From Acidobacteriota bacterium (GTDB taxonomy: Bacteria; Acidobacteriota; Terriglobia; UBA7540): 64,000 nt of DNA. Below the pieces are notes generated by a model. That model saw only the letters and a program-made list of their open reading frames with translations, was not told the origin of the DNA and did no database searches. The stretch spans positions 1-64,000 of the forward strand of contig JAKCCV010000005.1 of the NCBI GenBank assembly GCA_021838785.1, in the 5' to 3' direction. Position 1 is the first letter of the stretch; each line of letters starts with the position of its first letter. Shown here one piece after another: positions 27,305 to 35,899 of the stretch. The position numbers and the translations under genes are program-made.

Positions 27305-28177
27305 TCAGGGGCGAAGGTAGGCGGCGCCGCAAACAAAGCGTCCCTCGGGCGTCTTTTGGCAGTGGATGATTCGAATCGCGCAGAAGATGCTGCCCTGGTG
27401 AGGAAGATAAGGCACCGCCGCTTCCATCAAAGTTCCGACGTCGTAGTGCTTTCGGCTCGTAAAGCCAAACCCGCCGCGGCAGATATCCGTGGTCTCCACC
27501 ACTTCTTCGCCGAATTGAGGATGGCGCAGGCAGGCGTCCATGCGCAGCCGCACCCGCGATTCGCTTCGCTCATCTCGTGTGCGAAGGGTGACGTCGGAGG
27601 TTTTCTCCGCGCCCGCCGCTGGCAGCTCCGTCGAGCCCTGATCGCTCACCAGCGCCGGTCTCCAAACGGTCATATCTCCGCACCGAACGCACTTCAGGGA
27701 AAGTCTTCGGTTGGCTTCAAAAACCTCGGCCTCGGACGACTCCAGGTAGGTGACTTTCCGCGCATGGCACGCCGCGCATTCCAGCAACACCCGAGCCGCC
27801 GCCCGCTCGCTTTCCGTCAGTTCCGGAAATTCAATCTCCCACGGGTTCGCCGCATCATCAAGGAACGCGACCCCGTAGTAATAGCCGTGCTCCAATTTCT
27901 GAACCTGCCCGACAATGCGCGCTGCGGCCTCTTGGCCCGTGGTCTTGCAAAGGAGGGTCACTTCTTGGTTGGGCGGCAAAACGCGATGGAAAAATATTTT
28001 TGCTCCGTGCCGGCTGACGACCACCGTCCGCCCCGGCTCGAAGAAATCAACGCCCCGCGCGTCGGAGCCTCCGACCTCGATTGGCAGCTCCAGCGAAACA
28101 CGGTCGCTCCGTCGCCGCGTGGTGACGGCGTTTTCGGTGGCCCGCGCCATCTCCACCGCCTGTTGCCTGTCTCCCAT
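27305..28177 (-). CDS. Tandem PilZ protein with a CxxC-CxxC zinc-ribbon-like linker
   Basis: 290 residues from ATG 28177, preceded by GGAGGGG. PilZ-1 begins RRRSDRVSLELPIEV (an RxxxR motif), but its DxSxxG position reads VVSRHGAKI, without the Asp. The middle has ECAACHARKV and SLKCVRCGDMT, four Cys spaced as a zinc ribbon. PilZ-2 has ERSESRVRLRMDACLRHP and TTDICRGGFGF, a DxCxxG variant. The frame is open upstream to 28336, but that part is not protein-like. The same three-part layout recurs at 31740. It may be a c-di-GMP effector, although the degenerate motifs make binding uncertain. Confidence 0.75.
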   Translation of the reverse strand: MGDRQQAVEMARATENAVTTRRRSDRVSLELPIEVGGSDARGVDFFEPGRTVVVSRHGAKIFFHRVLPPNQEVTLLCKTTGQEAAARIVGQVQKLEHGYYYGVAFLDDAANPWEIEFPELTESERAAARVLLECAACHARKVTYLESSEAEVFEANRRLSLKCVRCGDMTVWRPALVSDQGSTELPAAGAEKTSDVTLRTRDERSESRVRLRMDACLRHPQFGEEVVETTDICRGGFGFTSRKHYDVGTLMEAAVPYLPHQGSIFCAIRIIHCQKTPEGRFVCGAAYLRP

Positions 28178-28391
28178 TTCCCCTCCGGCGGCAGCCCCGT
28201 CAGCGCACCAAAGCTCCCCATCGCCGGCTGCCGGGGAAAAGACCTTGACCCGACGCTCATTCCGCTTCGCACGCTGCACGCTCGGCGCAGACTTCCGCTC
28301 CTCGCACGAGCCATCTTCTTTAGTGGATTTCGGCAATTAGCCCGGAAAGATGAGGTGGAAGTCAGAGGATGGGGGTTGGGAAAGGCTGGCG

Positions 28392-29291
28392 CTACGGCAA
28401 AGGAGTGTAGCTCGCCGATTGAACATAGAAGTACCGGGTCACGTTCGTGGTCGCCACGCCACCCCAATTCACGTTATCGGTTCCCCAATGGTTGATCATG
28501 AAATGGGCCGGCGCGCTGGGAACGTTGGTGGTGTGCGTGGCCTCCAGCGTGCCGTCAACGTAGTACTGAATTTCCCCCGGCTGCCAGACAAATTTATAAG
28601 CATGAAATCCTCCCGCCACGCTCAGCCCGCTCACGGTGCTGTAAGTTTCTTCGCTGTCGGTTGGCGCGGAGGACGGATTGGGATTGAGCCAGTTCACCAT
28701 ATAGAGCGTGTCGGAAGGGTCGTCCCCGGTCGGCACGTATTCTTCATAACCCGGAAATTCAAAATCAATTTCGGTTTCCGAGTTGTCAACGTAAATGAAG
28801 CCGGCGGAAACGCTGCCCGAAACCGCCGTGCCGGGGCTGGTGGGCGTGCTCGCGGTTGACGACATGCGCATGGTCCATTGATAGGTTCCGTACCCATAAG
28901 TCTTGCGGGTGTAAATTTCCGCGCCGTCAGAAATGATGCCCGTGCAGGTGTCCACCGTTCCCACGCTCTGGGTGAGAACCAGCGTAAGATATCCTCCGCC
29001 CATCAGGACGTGGCTCGGAACAAAGTACCCAATCTGGTCGCAGGGGATGTAACCGGGCGCTCGACCGTTGGCGATAACCCAAAAATGTGTATTGAGCGAA
29101 GCGCCCGTGAAATTGACCGTCCAGCCCGAATTCGAGGACTGAAGCTTGTGGTCTCCACTCGCTCCACGGGCCGCTCCCGCCGCCAGAAGGGAAAGCCCAA
29201 AAAACCAACCCAGATTCCAAACTGTCTTGGGCAGATCAATGTTTTTCGACACAGACCGGTCTTGTGGTATCGCCGTCCAATGAGTCGCCAT
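28392..29291 (-). CDS. Secreted glycoside hydrolase family 16-type protein
   Basis: 299 residues from ATG 29291; GTG 29252 would give a more typical signal peptide (SKNIDLPKTVWNLGWFFGLS, then LLAAGAARGASG). The mature part is a concanavalin-A-like beta-sandwich. The GH16 catalytic signature E-x-D-x-E is present as E174-I-D176-F-E178 in NSETEIDFEFPGYEE. Other family-type blocks are YGYGTYQWTMRMSS and GGFHAYKFVWQPGEIQYYVD. GH16 enzymes cleave beta-1,3/1,4-glucans and related polysaccharides, with E174 as expected nucleophile and E178 as acid/base. The substrate is unknown. It stands alone between a PilZ gene and ggt. Confidence 0.85.
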   Translation of the reverse strand: MATHWTAIPQDRSVSKNIDLPKTVWNLGWFFGLSLLAAGAARGASGDHKLQSSNSGWTVNFTGASLNTHFWVIANGRAPGYIPCDQIGYFVPSHVLMGGGYLTLVLTQSVGTVDTCTGIISDGAEIYTRKTYGYGTYQWTMRMSSTASTPTSPGTAVSGSVSAGFIYVDNSETEIDFEFPGYEEYVPTGDDPSDTLYMVNWLNPNPSSAPTDSEETYSTVSGLSVAGGFHAYKFVWQPGEIQYYVDGTLEATHTTNVPSAPAHFMINHWGTDNVNWGGVATTNVTRYFYVQSASYTPLP

Positions 29292-29443
29292 TGCGCTTAC
29301 CCTGTCTGAGGGCTGGTCCTGCTCTCATTCACCGGCCCCGCTCCCCGTCCATCTGACCCTACGCTGCGAAGGACTTTAAGTCAATCCGTTATCGCCCAGA
29401 GGCTGAACTTTCTGCTTTTTCAACCCGTAAACTGCCCAAGGGG

Positions 29444-29472
29444 TTGTGATTTCTGCGGACTGGGGATATGAT
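29444..29472 (+). promoter_or_regulatory. Promoter of ggt, suggesting a leaderless transcript
   Basis: TTGTGA (29444-29449), a 17-nt spacer and TATGAT (29467-29472). The ATG at 29482 is only 9 nt after the -10 and no ribosome binding site lies between them (GCCCAACCC), so the mRNA probably starts at or next to the ATG. Confidence 0.5.
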
Positions 29473-29481
29473 GCCCAACCC

Positions 29482-31206
29482 ATGCGACGCTCACGGCGGA
29501 TGTGGCTTGTGGTTGGGTCCATCGGTGTCTTTGCTATGTTGGCTAACGCTCAGTCGGGCTTGAAGCAAGACTTATTCAACCGCTCCCAAGCCCGCTCCAT
29601 GGTCATCACGACGCAGGGCATCGTCGCTACGAGCCAAACGCTGGCCTCGCAAGCGGGGGCGCAAATTCTGGCCCGAGGCGGCTCCGCGGTTGACGCTGCC
29701 ATCGCCGCCGACGCCGTGCTGGGCATTGTCGAGCCGATGAACAGCGGCATTGGCGGCGACCTGTTCGCAATCTATTGGAACTCGAAGACGGGCCAACTCA
29801 CCGGCATTAACGCCAGCGGCTGGGCTCCCGAGAAGCTGACTCCTGAACTCCTTCGGCAAAAGGGCTTTTCGCAAATGCCTTCGAGCGGCATTTATACGGT
29901 CACCGTGCCCGGCTGTGTGGACGGCTGGGCCAAGCTGCACGCGCGTTTCGGACGGCTCCCCTGGCGCGACCTCTTCCAGCCCGCGATTTATTACGCTGAG
30001 CACGGCTTTCCGGTCACGGAATGGATTCACGCTTACTGGCAAGCCGAGGAACCGAAGCTCGCGGCCAATGCGAACGCCCGACGGGTTTTCCTTCCCAACG
30101 GTCATGCGCCGGCGGTCGGCCAGATCTTTCGCAATCCGGAGTATGCCCAGGCGCTCGAATTGATCGCCGACCAAGGCGAAAGCGCATTTTATCGAGGTCC
30201 CATCGCCCACGCCATTTTGAAGACCTCGCAAGCCTTGGGCGGCGTGATGACGGCCGCCGATCTGGCCGATTTCCAGTCCGAATGGGTCACGCCGATTTCC
30301 ACCACGTACCGCGGCTGGAAGGTTTACGAGCTGCCACCGAACGGCCAAGGAATGGCCACGCTCGAGATGCTCAACATTTTTGAAAGATTTCCGCTCCCGC
30401 AATGGGGTTTTGCGAGCGCCGACGCCTTTCAGGTGAAGATGGAAGCGCAAAAGCTGGCCTACGCCGATCTGTTTCGCTACAACGGCGATCCGCGATTCGC
30501 CAAAATTCCCGTGCAGGGAATCATCTCCAAGTCCTACGCCGCCGAGCGCGCCGCGACGATTGACCTCAAGCACGCCCACTGCCCGGTCGAGCCGGGCGAC
30601 CCGGCGCGGTTCGGCAACGACACGGTTTATCTTGCCACCGTGGACCAGGATGGCAACATCGTTTCCTTCATTCAAAGTCTCTCGGCCTCCTTCGGGTCCG
30701 GCATCGTGGTGGATGATTATGGCTTTGCGTTGCAAAACCGCGGCGCCGGCTTCGTGCTCGATCCCAACCACCCCGACGTGCTCGCTCCACGCAAGCGGCC
30801 TTTCCACACCATCATCCCGGCGTTCATGGAAAAGGGGAGTCTCCACATCGGTTATGGCATCATGGGCGGGCTCAACCAGCCGCAGGCCCAGGCGCAGTTC
30901 GTCTCCGACATCGTGGACGACGGCATGAACATTCAATCCGCGATGGAGGCGCCACGTTTCACCAACCTCAGTCACGGCGGTTGCACCTTTATGATTGAAG
31001 ACCGTGTGCCGCGTGCTATTCGCCGGGAACTCGAGCGGCGCGGGCAGAAGCTTGAGACGCAAGGCGACTACTGCATGTGGATGGGCGGCGGCCAGGCCGT
31101 TCTGCACGATTCGGCCACGGGCGTGAACTACGGTGCTTCCGACCCCAGGAAAGACGGCGAGGCCATCCCGCAACCTGCCCCCTATTTTGGCAAGCCCAAG
31201 CCCTGA
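29482..31206 (+). CDS. ggt: Gamma-glutamyltransferase
   Basis: 574 residues from ATG 29482, which gives a proper signal peptide (MRRSRRMWLVVGSIGVFAML, ANAQS) and fits the promoter position. The large-subunit region has QAGAQILARGGSAVDAAIAA and MNSGIGGDLFAIYW. The autocleavage and nucleophile Thr is T381 in RFGNDTVYLATVDQDGN. The small subunit has SASFGSGIVVDDYGFALQNR and GYGIMGGLNQPQAQAQFVSD. It acts in the periplasm, hydrolysing or transferring the gamma-glutamyl group of glutathione-like compounds or of other gamma-glutamyl peptides. Since the genome carries bshA, the physiological substrate may not be glutathione. Confidence 0.93.
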   Translation: MRRSRRMWLVVGSIGVFAMLANAQSGLKQDLFNRSQARSMVITTQGIVATSQTLASQAGAQILARGGSAVDAAIAADAVLGIVEPMNSGIGGDLFAIYWNSKTGQLTGINASGWAPEKLTPELLRQKGFSQMPSSGIYTVTVPGCVDGWAKLHARFGRLPWRDLFQPAIYYAEHGFPVTEWIHAYWQAEEPKLAANANARRVFLPNGHAPAVGQIFRNPEYAQALELIADQGESAFYRGPIAHAILKTSQALGGVMTAADLADFQSEWVTPISTTYRGWKVYELPPNGQGMATLEMLNIFERFPLPQWGFASADAFQVKMEAQKLAYADLFRYNGDPRFAKIPVQGIISKSYAAERAATIDLKHAHCPVEPGDPARFGNDTVYLATVDQDGNIVSFIQSLSASFGSGIVVDDYGFALQNRGAGFVLDPNHPDVLAPRKRPFHTIIPAFMEKGSLHIGYGIMGGLNQPQAQAQFVSDIVDDGMNIQSAMEAPRFTNLSHGGCTFMIEDRVPRAIRRELERRGQKLETQGDYCMWMGGGQAVLHDSATGVNYGASDPRKDGEAIPQPAPYFGKPKP

Positions 31207-31290
31207 TCGCGTTGAATGACGCGGATGGACCCCGCGTCGCCTTCCTTTTCCCTTCAACTTTTTTCACCCCGCGCCGATAGTAGAAATAGA

Positions 31291-31590
31291 ATGTCAACGT
31301 CACCCTTTGATTCAACCCGGCGCTCGCAACGGCGTCGCCTTTCGCGGGCCGCCATCCTTATCTTTGAAAACGATGAGGACGCTCCCACATGCTCCGCGAC
31401 CACCGTGGATGTTTCGGATCATGGGGCGCGCATCCAATTGCAGGCCGTTCTGACGCAGGGGCAGGTCCTGGAATTCAAGACGGAGGACAGCGCGCAGCCG
31501 GTTCGCTGCCGTGTCGTGTGGGCCGGTGATATGTCCTCCGACCGGGAGGCGGAGGCTGGGCTGGAGTTCTTGACGCCGCATCAAGTTTGA
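31291..31590 (+). CDS. Single-domain PilZ protein
   Basis: 99 residues from ATG 31291. An Arg-rich start (STRRSQRRRLSRAAILIFEN) provides the R-x-x-x-R part of the c-di-GMP site, and TTVDVSDHGARIQL has an intact DxSxxG. The end (CRVVWAGDMSSDREAEAGLE) is the last part of the PilZ barrel. Both binding motifs are present, so it could bind c-di-GMP. No Shine-Dalgarno is visible ahead of the ATG (GATAGTAGAAATAGA). It lies 84 bp after ggt and 149 bp before the tandem PilZ gene. Confidence 0.8.
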   Translation: MSTSPFDSTRRSQRRRLSRAAILIFENDEDAPTCSATTVDVSDHGARIQLQAVLTQGQVLEFKTEDSAQPVRCRVVWAGDMSSDREAEAGLEFLTPHQV

Positions 31591-31739
31591 GCCCCGCTGG
31601 GAAGCCCGGGTCAAGAAGCTATCGGTCTTATCTAAAGAGTTATTGCGCCCACATCGCGCTTTATTGTAAATAAGGATGGATGACGCAGAGCACGTCGCTA
31701 GCCGCTAGGATTCAAGTGCGAGCGCGGAAATGAGCCATC

Positions 31740-32582
31740 GTGGCGCCTGACCTCAATGTCCCGGAAGCCCAACCGACAGGGAGCGAGTCCCACCCCGAGC
31801 GCCGTCGGTCCGACCGTATTTTAGCCCCCATCCGCATCCGCGTCATTGGCAATGACGCCAATGGCGTTTCCTTCAGCGAGGATACGGTGACGGTCAGCGT
31901 GAATCAGCAGGGAGCTCGCATTAGCCTCACCCATTCGCTGCTGATTGACGACGTGATCCTGATTCTGAACAAGCAGAACAACCTCGAGGAAGAATTCCGC
32001 GTGGTCGGCGCGTTCCAGCAGGTGATGGGCGAGCGACGCGAATGGGGCGTCGAAGCACTCAATCCGGAGAACAATATTTGGGGCATCGAATTCACCCCGC
32101 CCGAGGACGGCGTTCAACCCAAAGCGATTATCGAATGCGGAGCCTGCAAGCGCGTCGTCGAGAGCCCGATGTCGTCCATCGAATATGACGTGCTCTTGGC
32201 CACCGGTCTCATCTCCCGCCATTGCGACCGTTGCAAGGAAACGACGCGTTGGAAACCCAGCGACCAAGTGGCCTTGCCGGAAATGATTAAGATTCCCGCC
32301 GTTCGCGCTCCCTCCAACGAACGTCGCAAGGCCCGCCGCATCCGCCTCGTGATGCGGGTCAGGGTGCGGAACAGTTGGGGTCTGCTCGATATCGCCCAAA
32401 CCCGCGACGTCTCCAAACTCGGCCTCTGTTTTTTCAGCACCAAGGTGTTCAATGTGGGGGATGAGGTTTCCATTGTTTTGCCCTTCGCCTTCAACCAAGT
32501 TCCCGTGGAAACCAAGGGCAAAATTATTTGGTCCGAGTTGAGCGATTCGGGCCGCTATTTCGGCGTTCAATACCTCAAATAA
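31740..32582 (+). CDS. Tandem PilZ protein with zinc-ribbon-like linker (paralogue)
   Basis: 280 residues from GTG 31740; no better start is visible and the site lacks a strong Shine-Dalgarno. PilZ-1 starts HPERRRSDRILAPIRIRVIG but has SVNQQGARISL where DxSxxG is expected, so it is degenerate. The linker has IECGACKRVV and RHCDRCKETTRWKP, again CxxC...CxxC. PilZ-2 has NERRKARRIRLVMRVRVRN and a full DxSxxG in TRDVSKLGLCFF. It shares domain order and spacing with the protein at 27305-28177. The WKP/WRP after the second CxxC is also shared. A c-di-GMP-responsive adaptor is a reasonable guess, with only PilZ-2 likely to bind. Confidence 0.8.
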   Translation: MAPDLNVPEAQPTGSESHPERRRSDRILAPIRIRVIGNDANGVSFSEDTVTVSVNQQGARISLTHSLLIDDVILILNKQNNLEEEFRVVGAFQQVMGERREWGVEALNPENNIWGIEFTPPEDGVQPKAIIECGACKRVVESPMSSIEYDVLLATGLISRHCDRCKETTRWKPSDQVALPEMIKIPAVRAPSNERRKARRIRLVMRVRVRNSWGLLDIAQTRDVSKLGLCFFSTKVFNVGDEVSIVLPFAFNQVPVETKGKIIWSELSDSGRYFGVQYLK

Positions 32583-32800
32583 ATCTCGCCTCACGTCCTG
32601 CCGCAGGATAGATTCGGGCCGACGGCTGTCCCTCACCCCCTGGAGCTTGAATCATTACCTGCCCGGGATGACCCTCCCTTCCTGTACGATTCACCGCCGA
32701 AAAGAGCCTCGCCGCCGCCCGTTACTTTCGTACTATTGCCCACCTACCACTTAATTAGCAGAATAGCTTCCGACATAAGGATTTAACGCTCAGGAGGAGC

Positions 32801-33184
32801 ATGATGATTATCGGCCAGCGGTTGCGTCAATTACGGGAACTGAAGAACATGTCGCAAGGGGATATTGAAAACAAGACCGGGATGCTGCGGTGCTACATTT
32901 CCAGAGTGGAGAATGGCCACACGGTGCCTTCCCTCGAAACCCTGGAAAGGTTTGCCGCGGCGCTCGACCTGCCGGTCTATGAATTCTTTTTCGAGCCGGA
33001 CCGCCAGCCCTCGCTCGAGCACCTCACGCCTCGTCCTACCCTGAAGGAGATCGAGGATCAGACTTTATCGCCGCCTGACCGTGCCTTTCTGCGCAAGTTG
33101 GAGGGATTAATGGGCGGCCTGCGTGAGCATGATCGTCGCCTGTTGTTGGCTTTGGCGGACCGTATGGCGGCCAGTCACACCTAA
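32801..33184 (+). CDS. XRE-family transcription regulator
   Basis: 127 residues; AGGAGGAGC stands directly before ATG 32801. An N-terminal Cro/CI-type helix-turn-helix spans about residues 5-60 (IGQRLRQLRELKNMSQGDIE, NKTGMLRCYISRVENGHTVP, SLETLERFAAALDLPVYEFF). A helical C-terminal tail has LSPPDRAFLRKLEGLMGGLR. It probably works as a dimeric DNA-binding regulator. Target and signal are unknown. It follows the PilZ gene by 218 bp, so a shared transcript is uncertain. Confidence 0.88.
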   Translation: MMIIGQRLRQLRELKNMSQGDIENKTGMLRCYISRVENGHTVPSLETLERFAAALDLPVYEFFFEPDRQPSLEHLTPRPTLKEIEDQTLSPPDRAFLRKLEGLMGGLREHDRRLLLALADRMAASHT

Positions 33185-33778
33185 GCTCCTATTGCGAGGA
33201 AGGGGAAAGCCGATGAGGGCGGGCGCGCATTTTCACTTCGGCCCCGGCAAGTGAGCGCCCGCCCTCCCTGCGCCAACCCCACAACCCATACCGTAAGCAC
33301 GCGCGTTCTTCGCGCCCCTCTTACCCACCCCCGCCCCAAACCTATCGAGCGCAGACCTGCCCGCGCTTTGCACCCATAGGCCGTTCTCGACAACGACGCG
33401 AGCCATTGGCGATTCCAAGATCCAGTGACGCCTGAGACTCTAGCACGGTCTGTGCGGTGCCGCCGGTCTATGACCGGCCGCTTTTGCTTCGTGGGCTGCT
33501 ACAATTTCCCTCGAAGGTAGCCGGCAGCACAGAGGTTACGCGTCGCAACCGCCGCGGTTCGAGCCGGTGCCCCGCCGGAAAGAACCGCAGAGTTTCACAC
33601 TCCGCAACCCCGCGCCACGCGCCGGGCCGTTCAACCCGTGCGACCTTGACCTCATCGCCGTCCATTCGTTGCCAACGCCTGGTTCCCGCGGCCAACGCTA
33701 CAAACGCCGCAGGCGAGCGCCAAAAACGCGCGCCTCTGGGCTACCGGCCATCAGGCGCGAGTGGGAACGCGGCGGGGT
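33185..33778. other. 594-bp intergenic region, no gene seen
   Basis: Open frames here have no protein-like features. A perfect hairpin GCCGGTC-TAT-GACCGGC lies at 33462-33478, followed by CGCTTTTGC, and could be a weak terminator after the XRE gene. One copy of a 39-bp repeat lies at 33706-33744. Confidence 0.5.
33706..33744. repeat. 39-bp direct repeat, copy 1
   Basis: It starts GCCGCAGGCGAGCGCCAAAA and ends GGGCTAC; it matches 34697-34735 in the same orientation with a few mismatches. Its inverted-repeat ends have decayed compared with copy 2. It lies 34 bp past the stop of the isomerase-like gene at 33779. Confidence 0.6.
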
Positions 33779-34615
33779 TTAGAGGCGGACGGTCTTGAGG
33801 TATCTGACATCGGCGGCGATATTCTGCGGCGCCTCGCGGCTTTCATCTTCCACGAAGTAGTGCTGCACACCGATCTTCACGGCCTCGCGCAGAATGGCCC
33901 GCAGGTGGAGAATGCCTTGCCCCAGCACGACGCAGGCTTCGTCCGACGTCCCGACATTGAAGTTCCCGATCGGCGTGCCGCGCCGCATGTCCTTCAGGTG
34001 CATCAGGCGGAACAGTTTTGGATACCGCTTCAGGTAAGCCACCGGATCCTGCCCGCCGCGTTTGTACCAGAAGATGTCCATCTCCTGCACAACATCGGGC
34101 CGCAGCAGGGCGATCAAACGGTCCAGGCCGGGGCGTCCGCCAATGGGGTAAAAGGCGTTCACCTCGGCGTGGAAGGCGAAGCGCAATCCGTGGCGTTCGG
34201 CCTGCGCGGCGAAATGATTGAAGCCGCGCGCCGCGCGCCGCACGTCGGCCATCGTCAAGTGCCGCCCCGCTTGCGGCAGCTCAGGGCAGACCAGGTATTG
34301 CGCGCTCAGGACTTTGGCTTCCCGGATGGTCGTCGGCATGTCGTGGAGATACCGGTCGTAAGCGTTATGCATCCCAATGCACGGCAGCCCGGCGGAATCT
34401 AAAGCGCGGCGGAACTCAAGCGGCGTCAGGCCGTAAAAGCCCGCCATCTCAATCTCCTGGTACCCCATCCGCTTCACGCGCTCAAGCCACATCTTCACGT
34501 GCCCGGGCATTTGATGGCGCAGGCTGTAAAGTTGCAGCCCATACGGTCCGGGAAAATGCTCGCCGGGATCTTCTGTTGAGCCGAGCAGCCAGGTTGCCAG
34601 GTTTCCAAACGACAT
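33779..34615 (-). CDS. Sugar phosphate isomerase/epimerase-like TIM-barrel protein
   Basis: 278 residues from ATG 34615, with GGGAGG 7 nt upstream. AP-endonuclease-2/xylose-isomerase-like barrel features are present: YGLQLYSLRHQMPGHVKMWL, QEIEMAGFYGLTPLEFRRAL, GMHNAYDRYL, RFAFHAEVNAFYPIGG, VVQEMDIFWYKRGG and LMHLKDMRRGT. Metal ligands are likely the Glu and His in these strands (HAE, EMD, HLK) and the late Glu in YFVEDES. It sits in a minus-strand run with an epimerase, a zinc dehydrogenase and a sugar transporter, which suggests carbohydrate breakdown. The exact substrate cannot be read. Confidence 0.82.
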   Translation of the reverse strand: MSFGNLATWLLGSTEDPGEHFPGPYGLQLYSLRHQMPGHVKMWLERVKRMGYQEIEMAGFYGLTPLEFRRALDSAGLPCIGMHNAYDRYLHDMPTTIREAKVLSAQYLVCPELPQAGRHLTMADVRRAARGFNHFAAQAERHGLRFAFHAEVNAFYPIGGRPGLDRLIALLRPDVVQEMDIFWYKRGGQDPVAYLKRYPKLFRLMHLKDMRRGTPIGNFNVGTSDEACVVLGQGILHLRAILREAVKIGVQHYFVEDESREAPQNIAADVRYLKTVRL

Positions 34616-34696
34616 CGTTCGCCTCCCTCGTCGTGATTCGTTGCGCAAGCGTCAGTATAACCCCGACACGCGGTCAGGTCACGCCATCCGGCAAAA

Positions 34697-34735
34697 GCCG
34701 CAGAGGAGCGCCAAAGACGCGCACCTCTGCGCTAC
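34697..34735. repeat. 39-bp direct repeat, copy 2
   Basis: GCCGCAGAGGAGCGCCAAAG... with inverted ends CGCAGAGG / CCTCTGCG, matching 33706-33744. It lies 12 bp past the stop of the transporter gene at 34747, so both copies sit just downstream of a stop codon in a tightly packed operon. Confidence 0.6.
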
Positions 34736-34746
34736 TGAAGCAGCGG

Positions 34747-35763
34747 TTACATGCGGTTGGCGATGCCGAGCAGGGCGCAGGCGAGCAGAAGGACAATGAA
34801 GCCGCCGGCCATGAAGCGTCGGGCTTGGGCGCTTGAGCCTTTCCATTCGCCCGTGATGAAGCCCCAGATGCTGGAGAAGACAATCATGGCGGCCAGGAAA
34901 ACCGGCCAGCCGATGACCGAGCCGATGTCTCCCATGGAGGCAGCGCCGCGGCCGTAAAGCACCACGCCAAAATACCAGAGCGCGCCCATGACGAGTCCGA
35001 TGAGCCAGAAGGGTCCGGTTTTGGGCAGGGTGAAATTCTTCCAGGTTTTATTCCGCGTCATCAGGTAGCAGGTATAGACGGCGTTGGCGAGGAAGCCGCC
35101 GGCTAGCGCAATCATCCAGACGGCGTTAAGTGCGGCGGAGGGCGAAGCGCCAGCGGCGACGGCGGCGTCGGCGACCGGCTTGCTGAAGGCAAAAGCAAGA
35201 TTGAGCATGGAGGAGAAAATGCCGCTCATCACGCAAATCACCAGGCCCGTGGCAAAGCTGCCGGGAATGACGGCCTTGACGGCTCCGGATTGCGAGGCTT
35301 CGCGCTTTTTGCCGGCGACGGCGACCAGCAACACGCCGATGAGCAGCGTAATGACGGAAACGATAATCATCAGGCCCTTCGGCTGAAAGACCAGTTGCGG
35401 GGTTTTGGCAACCAGGGGAACAAAGGAGCCAATGGCGGCGGTGACGCCGAGCAGGATGGCCACGCCCATGGCCAATCCGAGGCGCGCCACGCCCAGGCCG
35501 GAGAGCGTGGAGCCGATGCCCCAGCCGAGGCCGTAGAGGAAAACGCCCCACAGGGCGCCGCTCGGCGATTGAGCCACGGCCTGAGCGAGGTTGGGAACGG
35601 TGGCGGCGGCCATCGCCACGGGCAGCAGGAGCAGCGAGAAAAACGCATAGACCGACCAGATGTTCTCCCACTTCCAGGGTTCAACGTATTTGAGGCCAAG
35701 GTAATACGTGCCTTGCATGGCCCCACCCAGAACGATCAGCAGAAACCCCATCCACGTGCTCAT
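34747..35763 (-). CDS. RhaT/DMT-type sugar transporter
   Basis: 338 residues; AAGGAGG 10 nt before ATG 35763. About ten hydrophobic membrane segments, beginning MSTWMGFLLIVLGGAMQGTY. Family-type blocks include GLKYVEPWKWENIWSVYAFF, GWGIGSTLSGLGVARLGLAM and TGPFWLIGLVMGALWYFGVV, as in L-rhamnose-proton symporter RhaT and relatives. It should import a deoxy-sugar or related compound across the inner membrane. It is encoded between the isomerase-like and dehydrogenase genes, so the substrate is probably what those enzymes process. Confidence 0.85.
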   Translation of the reverse strand: MSTWMGFLLIVLGGAMQGTYYLGLKYVEPWKWENIWSVYAFFSLLLLPVAMAAATVPNLAQAVAQSPSGALWGVFLYGLGWGIGSTLSGLGVARLGLAMGVAILLGVTAAIGSFVPLVAKTPQLVFQPKGLMIIVSVITLLIGVLLVAVAGKKREASQSGAVKAVIPGSFATGLVICVMSGIFSSMLNLAFAFSKPVADAAVAAGASPSAALNAVWMIALAGGFLANAVYTCYLMTRNKTWKNFTLPKTGPFWLIGLVMGALWYFGVVLYGRGAASMGDIGSVIGWPVFLAAMIVFSSIWGFITGEWKGSSAQARRFMAGGFIVLLLACALLGIANRM

Positions 35764-35899
35764 GGAACCGTTGCCTCCTTCTGCAGGTCAAAGCTGAGTT
35801 GCCGGAAATGCGTCTTCACGCCAAGGCGCAAAGTCGAATTCGGCGCGATGCTTTGCGCCGCGGCGGCTTCGCGTAGAACCTGGCGTTCATCGGGCCTTG

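Noticed and set aside
33457-33798. 113-codon open frame in the intergenic region
   Set aside because: Arg/Ser/Pro-rich, crosses a repeat, no ribosome binding site.
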